From Beta vulgaris subsp. vulgaris (lineage: Eukaryota; Streptophyta; Magnoliopsida; Caryophyllales; Amaranthaceae): a stretch of DNA of 64,000 nt. Below are positions 23,421 through 35,168 of the stretch, in pieces; position 1 is the stretch's first letter; every line of letters starts with the position of its first letter. The stretch spans positions 60,704,622 to 60,768,621 of the forward strand of contig NC_079202.1 of assembly GCF_026745355.1 (NCBI RefSeq). Direction: 5' to 3'. The translations under genes and the position numbers were made by a program. Under the pieces are notes generated by a model. That model had not been told where the DNA came from. It did not search any database and worked only from the letters and a program-made list of their open reading frames with translations.

Positions 23421-26400
23421 ATGCCAGTAAGACCACTTCCTCCGTTGCGCTCCCTTCTCTCTCCTCTTCCTATGTCTTTTAATTCAATTCATAATCCTTC
23501 TTCTTCAATCCCTACATTTCGCCGTATTTTCCCCTTAAAACTCAAATATCTAGGGTTAGGGTTAGGGTTTCCTCCTCGTAATTTCTCAACTCGCCCATTT
23601 AAATCAAGGTCCGATTCCGGACCCAAATACCCGCGAGAGATGGTTGCTAAAGCAGCGTCAACGTCGAAGAGTTTAATTGAGGATGAAGATGAGTTGAGTA
23701 ATTGGGTTAGTGGGTTGAGAACTGGTTCGTTTAAGTCTGGTGTTTTTACTGATGATGAGGAGAATGTTGATAGAGGATTAGGCAAGAAATGGGGGAGTGA
23801 GGGGCAAGTTAGTAAGCGGGGGCGGGAGTCGAATAATGTACCTTCTTCTACTAAGGATTCTCCAAGGTTTGGGAGGAGATTTGGGGGTGAAGATGAGGGG
23901 AGAGAGAAGAGAATGAGAGGAAATGAGAGAGAATTCGGGACGAGAGGCGGTCGGGGAGGCGGGGGGATTAGAGGAGGTGGAAGGATAGGGAGGGAAGGTG
24001 TGAGAGGAAATGAGAGAGAGTTTGGAGGTAGGAATAGTCGAGGCGTAGGCGGGGGTGTTAGAGGAGGTGGGAGGATAGGTAGAGAAAGAGAATTTGTGGG
24101 GAGGGAGGGTGTGAAGGGAAAAGAAAGAGAATTTGGGGAGAGAAATGTGCGTGGCGGGGGTGGTAGTAGAGGAGGTGGGAAGATAAGTAGTGTTGAGGTG
24201 GGTGGTGGGAAGCGAGGTGCGTTTGTTTCGGAGGAGGAGGAGGATGAGGTTGATGAACTTGAGTTTAGGAAAGGGAAGGATAAGTCGGTTTCTGGGTTTT
24301 TGGATTTGATTGATGAGGATGATAGTGATGAGGATATTGATGATGATGATGAGGAAGTTGTGATTAGGAGTAGGAGTTCTTTGTTTGCAAATGAGGGTGA
24401 GAAACCGAGTTCTGGACCTAGCTCATCAGATAGTGTTGATACTTACCTTAGCGAAACGAGGTGTGTTTCATTATATGTTTGGTTTCTTTTACTAGTTTCT
24501 ATGCTATCTGATTCATTTACTTTTGTCATTAGCCTTGGTTTCTTGCTTATGGAATTTTGTTATGAGTGGTATATATTTTGCATTTAACCAGCTAAGTGTA
24601 CATGAATATAATTTTCTTCAGTGTGTGATAGAGATGGAAGTTTTATTCAATGTATCTCCTTGAATTTAGAAGTCTTTCTTTCTGCTTATGGTGGATGTTC
24701 TTCCCTCCTGATTTATCCAATGCACCCTTTCCCTAAAGCATCAATCCAAGGTTGGGATTGAATTCTGTCAGAGTAAAATATCCTTACCCACGGATTGCCT
24801 CTCACTCTATCCAATTTAGCCAGTCAAGCTTATCTTCTCTCGATCCGGCAAGTACAGGTTAATAGATCCATCCATACAAGTTATTTAAATCCTGACCTTC
24901 CAATTTATAATGCCATTCAGGGTTACCCCAAGGGACAGGCAAAGGTATCTAAGAAACAAAATCTCTCGTGTGTTAATCCAGTCATGGGCTATGTAAGTCG
25001 TAAGGGCAGGCATTGTGCTGGAGGCTCTTCCTCCGAAGGAGTTGCTATTAGTTTGTTTGCCTTGTGAATGGGATATGTAGTTCCGAATGGCCAGTTCAGT
25101 TATTTGGATTTTACTTTTGAGGAGTTATGGATCTGTATATGTGTTTATTTTCCCATTCAGCCAATGCCTTATTTCCACACTGTCTGCAGGTTTGATCAAT
25201 GTGCTGTCTCAGACTTGTCGCTGAAAGCAATCAGGGATGCTGGCTATGAGAAGCTTACAATGGTGCAAGCGGCAACTCTCCCTGTTATTCTAAAAGGTCA
25301 ATAAGAAAAGTATTCAGTAAAACTTATTTTTGCAGTGCTACTGATTACTTTGCAATGTGAGAATTATTGGTATTTGGTATGATGGTATCTGAGTTAGGGA
25401 GACAAGAACTATGCTATATGTGGTCTATTTGTACTAGTAGATGATATATAAATGCGTAGATATGGTTTCTGCTCTTGTTGGGCAGTTGGGTACTTTTTTT
25501 GGTTAAAATGGCAGCTGCAATATAAGTACAAGTTGTCAATAGACAAAATGGGAGCTGCAATATAAGTACAAGTTGTCAATAGACGATTAGAGTGCTGAAT
25601 GTACGTTGTATGCCCTTGATGGTTATATTTTTGTTGCCAATGGATGTGCAAACTAGTTTAAGCGGTAAAGTCTGTTCTAGTCTCCGTGGTCCTCGGGCTG
25701 TTCACCACTCATATATTCCAGCTTTTGGGTGTTTTTAGTGGCAAGTGGGAGTTGTCTTATAACAGGCGATCTTTTCTGCGTTCTTTTAATGTGGGGGGGG
25801 GGGATGGGGTGAGTTGAACATTATTCTACTAAGAAATCTTTTGAGTCTTTAACTTAGTTTACCTTTATTCTATGACTTCACTGCTCTTGGGGCGTTGGGT
25901 TTAGGTTTTTTTATATGCCAACTTATGTTTCTGTTAACAACATAGATTTCATCTCTGAATGATAGGACTTACAATTAGGTAGTAGCACTAGCACTAATAG
26001 GCGAATACACCCACACACACATATTTTGACATTAAGATGCTTAAGTCCAATATCTCTTGTTAGATCTTGATTTTAGTTGATTGAGCAACCAGCAACTACA
26101 TTTGTTAATTAGTCCCTGAGGCCTTTTCTCTCTGCAATATGTCATCCATCAACAGCTCAATGCATATTCCAGTTAGAGCTCAATGATACAACAGCAGTAG
26201 AGTCTTTGATTGCACGGTTCTGTCCTCTTTGTCATTCTCAAAAGCTTGTGTAGGATTTCTGTTGATTTTCAAATTTAACACCATGCTTGATAAGCTAAAC
26301 CTCCATTTCGAATTTGTTTTGCTGCCGCTTAATTAGTACCTGATTGATTTCCTGGTATATTTCAGGTAAGGATGTTATGGCAAAAGCTAAAACAGGCACA

Positions 26401-29400
26401 GGAAAAACTGTAGCATTTTTGGTAAAACATATTTCATCTTTATCAAGAGTGTTCAAATACTATGAAACAGCACATGTTTTTAAATTGATCTATTGACAAA
26501 ATAAAGACCTAATATATCCTGAGTTTCAAGAGAAGACTCGAGATATATTTAATTTATTACCTCAAAATATATCTATTTATTTTATTTTGATACTAAGACT
26601 TGTTCTTAATTTCAGCTTCCATCCATTGAAGTCGTGATAAATACACCTCCTGCTGGTCGCGATCAGAAGCGACCACCAATTCTTGTTCTCGTAATATGTC
26701 CAACACGAGAGCTTGCTAGTCAAGCTGCTGCAGAAGCTAACAAGTTACTCAAGTATCATTCTTCCATTGGTGTCCAAGTTGTGATAGGAGGTACTAGACT
26801 TGCAGTTGAGCAGAAGCGCATGCAGGCAAATCCTTGTCAGGTCAGATACATAAATCTTTCGAGTAGTTTATACAAAGCCTCTAATGGACATATTTGAAAT
26901 CTAGAATTTAATCATCATGATGCCCAGTATTTTCTATCGCTAAATTGCCTCTGACGGCTCTTTATTGACTTACAATGGACACAGATTCTAGTAGCTACTC
27001 CTGGACGGCTTAGGGATCACGTTGAGAACACTGCAGGATTTGCCACTCGGCTTATGGGAGTGAAGGTTCTTGTACTTGATGAAGCTGATCACTTGTTAGA
27101 CATGGGTTTCCGCAAGGACATTGAGAGGATTGTCGCTGCCGTTCCCAAACAACGGCAAACACTTCTGTTCTCCGCCACCGTACCAGATGAGGTTTGTTCT
27201 TTCCTCAGCAAGTGGCTGCATGTCCTCTGTGCAATGATGTGAAAGAAATTCTGAAATGAATCTTTAATCTGCAATTTCCTTTGATCCAGAGAATGAATAA
27301 AGTCTGAATATTTTCTTTTTGAAGGTTCGTCAAATCAGCCATATTGCTTTAAAAAGAGATCATGAATTCATCAGTACCGTTCAAGAAGGTAGCGAGGAGA
27401 CACATGCACAGGTGTGTTTACGGTGCTATTGCTGTCAAAAGTTTCCATGTATATTCTTGTAATATCCTGCTGTATATGTTTGGCTGAATTACTAGGTGTG
27501 TACTCTAAATTGAAAAACCCATTTGCCGTCACCAGAAGTTGATTTACAGTTTTTTCCCCTTCACCTTGGCTCTCCTAAATCCTAAGTCCTATCTCAACCT
27601 GACCCCTTTCTGTCTCCTCCTTGCCATCATCATTATCATTCATCACGAACAAGCTTTGTCTTTTTCTAACTCTTTTACTTTCTTTCCCCCTCTGACCATC
27701 ACTATTCACCACCAGCAGTCCCTCTCATTTAGTGATTTCTAGTCCTCTCTTTGCTCTCTCTAATATTCATATAACTTCTTCTCTCCTTCCCTCCTTGGCT
27801 TTTTCCTCTGTCTCAGGCATGAAAATCAAAAAAGAAAAATGAAGGCAAAAATCTAAATCTTCTGCATAAGAATTGTGTTATGCTAATCACTTAGTTCAAT
27901 TAAGTTTCCATGGCATTGAAATATGAAAGATGAAAAATGTCATGGTCAATAGGATGTATTATATCAAGTAGTAGTTGGAGTAATTGGAGGAGTTGAAGGA
28001 TAGGAAGCAAAATATGCAGGAAAGAATCTGCTTCTTAATCACTACTCTTCTCTCCTACATTTTCAACTCCTTCAATTACCCCAAAAAGAGGTGGTTAAAG
28101 AGGAGTATCAGAGCTTGGATATGAAAAATTGGAGTTAGAAAGGAATACTAGAGAGGGGAGAGAATGAGAGGGGAACCTGAGGTGAGCCATTATTGTGAGG
28201 TGGCTCTCAAAATAGTACATGGAGTATTGAGTTGGGTAAGAAAAGTAATTGAAGCAAAAAAATTGCCAAAAAACCACTTATGGCAAGAAAAAAAGTACGT
28301 ATGGATTCTAGAGCTATAATTTTTGTCTTACGCCCACATGGCCATGGCCCGTCCCGGGGGGGGGGGGGGTTAATACGTATTAGGTAATTTAGGTAATTTT
28401 GATTTTATTTTCTGACTCAAAACTTATGTATGAACTTTTCAGGTCAGGCAGATGCATTTAGCTGCTGCATTGGAGAACCAATTTCCTCTATTATACACTA
28501 TGCTTAGGGAGCATATCTCAGATGATGTGAACTATAAGGTGCAAATATTGATCTTTTTACTGTGGGAAAAATCTATCTGGTATCTTTTTTCTTTTTGTGG
28601 CCGACTTTGCCTCTGCCATGATTTCCGTAGTTGCCTTGCCTGATCGGACAATCCTTGAACTCCATATTGATTTCTTACCTAGAGATATGCCGTTTATTTC
28701 ACGATTTTTATCTGAAGTCGCAACATGCTGCTATGCAGGTTCTCGTATTCTGTACCACAGCTATGGTGACGAAACTCGTTGCAGATCTTCTTGGCGAGCT
28801 TAATTTGAATGTTCGTGAGATCCACTCGAGGAAGCCACAGAGCTACAGGACCAGAGTGTCCGATGAGTTCCGCAAGTCAAAGGGTCTCATCCTTGTAACT
28901 TCAGATGTTTCAGCACGTGGAGTTGATTATCCAGATGTTACCCTTGTTATACAGGTACATTACTGCCTAGGTTGTTTGACTTAGCATATGGCCATATGCC
29001 CTTAGATTAAGGCCTAAGGGGAGGGTGTTGAGAAGTGATGCCTCCATCAGGGGGTTTGTTCTTCAAAATTACCCATTTGTTTAGCCTGGAAAATACCAAA
29101 ATATCCCTTTGTATGTTTAACCATTTGTTTGTGAAACTAAATTTTGACTATCTTTGTCTCGCTAAAATCTCATGTCGTAAACCATTTGTTTCATCTACAG
29201 CTCGGAGTTCCATCTGATAGAGAACAGTACATACATCGGCTTGGCAGAACAGGACGGAAAGGTAAACAAGGGCAAGGGATACTCGTATTGGCACCATGGG
29301 AGGAATTTTTCTTGAGCTCTATCAAGGATCTTCCAATAACCAAAGCGACAACTCCAATGATTGATCCTGATATAAGGAAGAAAGTAAGATATCAGATGTT

Positions 29401-29728
29401 TGCCTTCGTTTGTCGGTTCTATTTTGAAGTTTCTTTTGAGATTTCTTTCTAATCTTGCTTTTTATTTTATTTGTGTTCCTTTTACGTCTCGTGATGATAG
29501 GTTCAGCGGGCTTTAGCACAGGTTGAGATGAAGAACAAGGAAGCAGCATACCAGGCATGGCTTGGGTACTATAATTCCACGAAGAACGTGGGGCGTGACA
29601 AAACGAGGCTTGTAGAGCTAGCAAATGAGTTTAGTCGAAGCATGGGGCTTGATACGCCTCCCGCCATTGCCAAAATGGTTCTTGGCAAGATGGGCTTGAA
29701 AAATGTCCCTGGTTTGCGTATCAAATAG
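23421..29728 (+). CDS. DEAD-box RNA helicase, RH25/RH26/RH31 type
   Basis: Ten exons join in frame: 23421-24460, 25190-25296, 26366-26421, 26616-26840, 26985-27191, 27325-27411, 28443-28538, 28739-28954, 29201-29383 and 29501-29728, giving 814 aa. The core runs from Phe348 ([14 protein letters not shown]) with Q motif GYEKLTMVQ, Walker A AKTGTGKT (390-397), PTRELA (430-435), TPGR (481-484), DEAD (508-511), SAT (539-541) and HRLGRTGR (690-697). The C-terminus [11 protein letters not shown]...NVPGLRIK is characteristic of Arabidopsis RH25/26/31. The N-terminus is rich in Ser, Pro and Arg and probably targets an organelle. Residues 166-266 are an Arg/Gly-rich region with three repeated modules, followed by an acidic stretch (271-313). 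It should unwind RNA using ATP; the specific RNA target is unknown. Introns hold a 40-bp tandem duplication and two poly-G runs. Confidence 0.95.
25513..25592. repeat. 40-bp tandem duplication in helicase intron 2
   Basis: The word AGCTGCAATATAAGTACAAG begins at 25513 and again at 25553, and the copies are nearly identical through AGTTGTCAATAGAC, giving two units of 40 bases. The near-identity suggests a recent slippage event. Confidence 0.9.
25793..25803. repeat. G homopolymer run
   Basis: Eleven consecutive G in helicase intron 2. Such runs are length-unstable and prone to sequencing error. Confidence 0.9.
28356..28369. repeat. G homopolymer run
   Basis: Fourteen consecutive G in helicase intron 6, about 75 bases before the next exon. 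True length in the genome is uncertain. Confidence 0.9.
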
Positions 29729-31683
29729 ATGTAATCAACTGATTATATTGTTTTGATTTCGAGCTATGTAATTTAGGCTGACACTCGAGGGCAATTATAT
29801 TTTTTGGTAACATTAAATCTTGTCGCACTTTAGCTGTCTTTGGCATGTATCATTTCAGGTTTTTGGTAGTAGGTTAGAGGTTATTAGTTCAAATTGCTAT
29901 TGTTAGATGGTGTATATTCTTGGATCAAGGTGTATATTCACCTAGCGATTTATTTATACTTTGCGTGAAGTAAACTGAAATACGTGTGGGTGTGTGGATG
30001 CTAGCTACTTTTTTTTTAAGGTTAGATGAATATTCAAGTTGGGAAAATTAGGGATCTTCTTGTCTACAGGCTAAGAATCGAACTCTTGTCATAAAAGTGG
30101 AAGGTGGGTTTCGAACTAATAAGGGCAACCTTGAATCTTGTGGATGTTAGTTACTTAGGGGATGAATTTCTCCATGGACCTATTGCATCTACTTGTGAGT
30201 TGCAACAAATCTTATAGCTGATCATTAAAGGGATTTATAGCTTAATTTACCATTGCTTGAGAATGACGTGACAAGTCAAATTACAAGATGCTGTTCACCA
30301 TTAAAGTTCTAATAGAAGTTAAAGTTAAGGAATAATAAATTGAATGAAAACAACCAATATAACTACGATAATCAAAAGTTTGATACTTCTAATAAACATT
30401 TGTGAATCAAGAGTATGATACTTCTAATAAACATTTGTGAATGGAATAATATGTGGTGTATTTTTTTTTGTTTCTGATTATATTAGCAATTAAGGAATTA
30501 ATCAATTTAACGATATATGCACTACAAAATATCATAGTTTAGTATAACTTTATTGTTAAGTCATATTATATCTTTTTTTTATTTTAAAATGCAAAAACTT
30601 TTAAACATCATTAATATGTTTGTTTATTAGTACAAACTCCGTATTTTCTATACAAGATCGTGGGTTCAAAGCATGACGAACATGATAGCTAATTAGCTAT
30701 TTATACTTCTTCTTTTGAACATTGCCTTGTCCCAAACCTAACTCCTAACCTCCCGGTCTTGGTAGCCGTTAGTCCATGAAATGTCGTCATCATCTTCATC
30801 TTCATCAACATCAATATTTTATTTTAACGGAGAACATCAACAACATTTCGTTAATGGAGGAATTGATTTTATCAGTAGATCACTGCCTCACTGCTGCTCT
30901 TTCTCATTCATAAATTCTCCTCATTGATTCAATGAAATGCCGGTTCACTTTTATCGCGCAATTTTTGCGATTAGGTATGCAACTCATCATCGCTTTATGA
31001 TCGCCATTGCTTTTCACTTTTCCTAATTTTTTGATTATTGTTGGCATCAGAATTTCTATTTGCTGATAAATGATAATGTAGTATGAATTCGAAATTACGC
31101 CTCAATGTTGTTGATTATATTGATCATGAATAAGTTATGTGACTGATTTTTTGGATTTGTTTTTGAATTTAGAGCTTAAATGATGGATTGAGCTTAAAAT
31201 TTGATTAGAATTGCACTGGTTTATACTTGATTATTTAGGTTATTAAATATTTGCTCTGATAAATCAAATATGAAATTCAAAACAGAAATAAAAGTGAAGA
31301 TTAATGAGAAAACTGCTGACAGCAACAAATCGATACAAGTTACACAAAATTTATCATATATTATGAACAAGTTGATATAACACAAGAAAATCAAGCTGGT
31401 GATTTTTATATGAATCATTCCTTGTTCAATTTTGATGCCAAAATTTGGAGCGAAATGATGGAATTCACTTCATAAGCTGAAAGATCATTCCGAGGAGTTT
31501 TTGTTTGTTGCCTGATTGGATGATGTACACAATCTATTTTTGCCTTGTAAGTAGTAAAATTATCGATGTTAGGGTATGTCGATAGGTGATAGCAAGTTCT
31601 CTTGGCTAACAGGCTGACTTGGTCGTCTGGTGGCTGAGCCTTATGGCAGTTCACATACTTGGTCCTTTCTGGACAATCTGCTA
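29729..31683. other. Convergent intergenic region
   Basis: This lies between the 3' ends of the helicase (+) and the trehalose phosphatase (-), so both 3' UTRs should be here. A 27-base word starting TGATACTTCTAATAAACATT is duplicated at 30381-30407 and 30416-30442. No exon or element with clear ends was recognised. Confidence 0.6.
30381..30442. repeat. 27-bp direct duplication, 35-bp period
   Basis: TGATACTTCTAATAAACATT followed by TGTGAAT occurs at 30381 and 30416 with no mismatches seen. Confidence 0.9.
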
Positions 31684-34600
31684 TTAGCTTGATGAACTGA
31701 TCCTCTTCCACTTTGATAAGTATTCTAAGAATAGCATGACTTCTGTTGTGTCATACAAAGAGTAGGATGCCCATGTTTCTCTTGGAATGGAAGTGACGAT
31801 GATGGAATAACCCTGTCTTTTCCGATGTATGAGCTACAATTTCAAAACATATAATGAAGATTGTGATTAAATATATATAAACAGCATGAAAACAAGAACA
31901 TCTTTAATCTGCTCATTGTCCTTTAAAGGCTATGGTCCAATGAACACTTTCATAATACGCTATACAGCTTTTCTCTTAGGCTTTATTTGTTGGATGGAGA
32001 CTGTGTTCGATGGACAATTATTTTTCTTGAAAAACATAGCTGAGACGAAAATACAATTATACTTTAGCTTTTCTTTGTTTGTTACATACAAGATAAGCTA
32101 GTGTATACTTTGCTTGTCTTACTTTCCTCACTTTCACTTTCTCATTTTTTTGTTTATTTTACTCCCTTGTGTTTATTGTTTTATTGGCCAGGGAAACGAT
32201 TTTTATGACGACTTCTGTTAGCTGATTCCAAATCATTTGGGGACTAAGGTTTTGTTGTTGTTGTTGTTGTTGTATGAACCAAACATAAGAAACCCTAAAA
32301 CCAACTTTCCCTAAATTGTATTTTCCTTCCAACCAAACACTCTTAAAACAAAATTACGATAGCCTATGTATCCTAGCAAATGTAAAATTATTGTTGAGAA
32401 TGATGGATCAATACCTCAAAGGCATCTTCATCACTTGTGTCATCACCAATATATATTGGGAGAACATCGTTGGAGCTAGCCAACCCGAGGCTATCAAGTA
32501 AATATTCTAGAGCATGACCCTTATCCCATTCAATCGGTGGGCGTATTTCCAAGACCTGATAGAAAGAGAGCGCTTTATAAAATGAAAATTAAGTAATGTT
32601 TGCTATCCTTTTGACGAATATCTGAAATTGTGCTGTCCCTACTGTACCTTTTTACCTCTTGTTAGCCGGAAGTGTGGATGTTCTTCCAGTACAGACTTAA
32701 CTTTCTCTTCTAATGTGCCCAAGTCCTGCAATTTAAGCATACATGTTAGAAGTGCTTTTTCATTTACTCCCACATTATCAAGCTTAAAGTGCAGCTAATG
32801 TAACTTCGTAATTATTGGGAACCAATCTGGACTGTCTATTCAACAATCCTGCATCCAAAAAGTGGAAAATATATTCGATTGACTTAGGATCATATTCTTC
32901 ATAAAATCAGAGTAGCATTAGGATCACATAAGGCTCCTCTCTCCTCCTTCTGAAAGGGAGTTGTCTTGCGTTGGTGCAATGTATAATTTCTCTGTGTGTT
33001 TGTGTTAATTGCAAAATAATATTACTATAATATAAAATTTCAGATTTCTTGTCTTTTTTTTTTGAGAAATATTGGCATAATAATTTTCTAGAGGGGATCA
33101 AGGTCAGGATTGTGCTTCAAATAATAACACTAGAATATAAGTTCTCCCAAGCTGATCAACTCTACTATGTTCACTATCGCCTTCTTTTTGTGTATGTATA
33201 GGAGTTCATACCTATATATTTGTTTCTTCATGGGTGAGGGTGAGGGGGATTATGGTGATTCAGGATGGGGTGATTATGTAGCACTTTCAGCTCCAAAAGT
33301 AAGTAGTCTGCGACAACCAGGATCTTGAGATCACTCACGTGTCAGTGCAAAGGGGATTTTATATCCTTCCAGCTTGTTTTTAATAAAATTTGATGAGATT
33401 TTGTAATAGATTTGCTGAACGTTTGGCTTGCTGCTAAATTGAACAGTAACCTTAATCATAATAGCAGCTTGAATTACCTGATCTGATACATTTCTGAAGT
33501 GGACAGACATGCAGAACTTGTTGTCTTCAATGTTCACGCCTTCAACTGCTGCAGTTTTTTCTTTTAATGACTTTTGTATCTATAAGGAAAAATATGTGAT
33601 GTTTAATTACATTGAATGTGAAAGATTTTGAATTTTATCATTATACAGGCAGTTCATGAATCTTTTACCAAGTACCATCAACATTACTTATTTTCTTCTG
33701 CTCTAGACAAGTAATTATCTACATGTGAAATCATCAACTAGATAACACTTCAAGAGCTGTCAACTTACTCAACTTATATACTTCTATTTCTTTGAATGTT
33801 GAGATTTCTCTGAATTAAAGCATATATAACGTATTATATGAGATGGATGCTGAATGTTAACCTGATTCATTTCAGGCAAGTACTTGGTTGCTGGTTGATA
33901 GATGACAAGCTTGTTTCCCTACAAGAGAAACACCATTAATGGAAAGGTACATGGAGGTTTGCTGCATGTGCCTTGTTTCGCAATCAGTGAAATCTATGTG
34001 CTGAAGAACCTATGCTATATTACAGATTTATGGTGCTCGTTTCTATCATCATTCTATTTGTTTGACTATTGAGCAAAAGAAAGTTATTGATTAAGGCTGA
34101 ATTCATGCATAGGCTTACAGATTCATAGCTACAATAGAGGGGAAAAGCCAACATAGAGAACCTTTCGGTCTACTGCTTTTGCATGATGCTTCCAATCTCT
34201 AATCCTTAATGGCTGCAAGGGTGCCATTATATCCATCCCATGACTCCCAGCATAGTATATATTATCCAATCCGACAAATTCATATACCTATAAAAAGGTC
34301 AAAAAAAATTAGAGCTTATCTATCTTATTTTCTGGTATGATTTTATATAGGTTACACTACCTTTTCTCTGCTCCTTCCACTGATTATTGAAGTTGGGAAA
34401 CAACAGCCAACTTCATGCACCACAGCACGCATCTGCAATTGCTCATTTTCTACTGTGATTAGTGATCACATGATAATGCTTTGACTGTTTAGGGGTAAAT
34501 CTGCATAGAAGTGGAGCTCTCTAGACCGTGAATCAGTAGCATACATGCTGGTTATTGCTTTTGTTATTGTTGCATGATAGTGCATTGAACTTGTCAAAAA

Positions 34601-35133
34601 TATAAAATAATTCTGAATGGTTAATGTTGCGCTGTTAATTTCTTGATGCTAATTGAAGTTTTAGCTTACATTTAACTGCATTTGTTTTTCATGTAATTTT
34701 ATCTTTTATCTTTTTGTTTACCTTGTCAGTCATAAAGGCAACATCAGGGTCATTAACAATTGGTGAAAGGGTTCCATCGTAATCCAAAAACACAACTATC
34801 TTTTTGCTCTCAGCTCCATGCATCATCTTCTGGAATTTGTCCAAAGCAGAAGGGTGCTTTTCCTAATTACCATAGAAAAGGGATACATATAAGGGAATTT
34901 AAATATTGTAGTTATGGTCTGTTCTATGAAATTTTGGTCCAGCAGACCACCAGAGAACCGTAATTGTGCTTGTTCTGTACATGGCATTTCATGTATTTAT
35001 ATTCAACAAAGTATGTGCAACTTACTAGCCATGAGTCATATGAGTGCCAATTTGTGTTCTTGTCTTCATCAAACGTTGAGCTTGAGACCGACTTCATATT
35101 GCTAAGTTTGGCAATCAACCTAGGAAGTCCCAT
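31684..35133 (-). CDS. TPP: Trehalose-6-phosphate phosphatase
   Basis: Nine exons on the minus strand join in frame, from the start: 35026-35133, 34722-34862, 34361-34432, 34162-34287, 33862-33918, 33478-33579, 32648-32725, 32415-32555 and 31684-31833, giving 324 aa. It converts trehalose-6-phosphate to trehalose, the second step of trehalose synthesis and part of sugar signalling. HAD-phosphatase motifs are present: [11 protein letters not shown] (nucleophile Asp and acid Asp), [53 protein letters not shown] and [11 protein letters not shown]. The start is supported by an in-frame stop eight codons upstream in the leader. At 324 aa it is shorter than members with a long N-terminal extension (about 370-385 aa) and similar to the shorter ones. 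The last exon begins [10 protein letters not shown], differing from the VLR usually found there. Intron 8 carries a LINE-like 3' tail. Confidence 0.95.
32200..32273 (+). mobile_element. RTE-LINE/TS-SINE-like 3' tail with (TTG)n
   Basis: The sequence GCTGATTCCAAATCATTTGG followed by GGACTAAGGTTTTG and six TTG units resembles the conserved 3' terminus of plant RTE-type LINEs and the SINEs that use them. Only this short tail is recognised, so it is a 5'-truncated fragment. It lies in the last intron of the phosphatase gene, antisense to it. Confidence 0.6.
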
Positions 35134-35168
35134 TGCTGAAACTGATACTTTAAATTATAAACTTTACC
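35134..35168 (-). other. Phosphatase 5' leader exon (3' part)
   Basis: Minus-strand sequence TTTTGTTGCAG immediately precedes position 35168 and looks like a 3' splice site. This implies a leader intron upstream of the start-codon exon. The 35-base segment holds an in-frame TAA. Confidence 0.5.

Noticed and set aside
24461..24587. Extension of the first helicase exon to its frame stop
   Set aside because: The GAG-GTGTG donor at 24461 joins exactly to the Phe-Asp-Gln start of the conserved core; the extension is intronic.
27540..28340. Large MITE in helicase intron 6
   Set aside because: There is a local hairpin at about 27975-28080 (GTAATTGGAGGAGTTGAAGG and its complement), but no consistent ends or target duplication were found.
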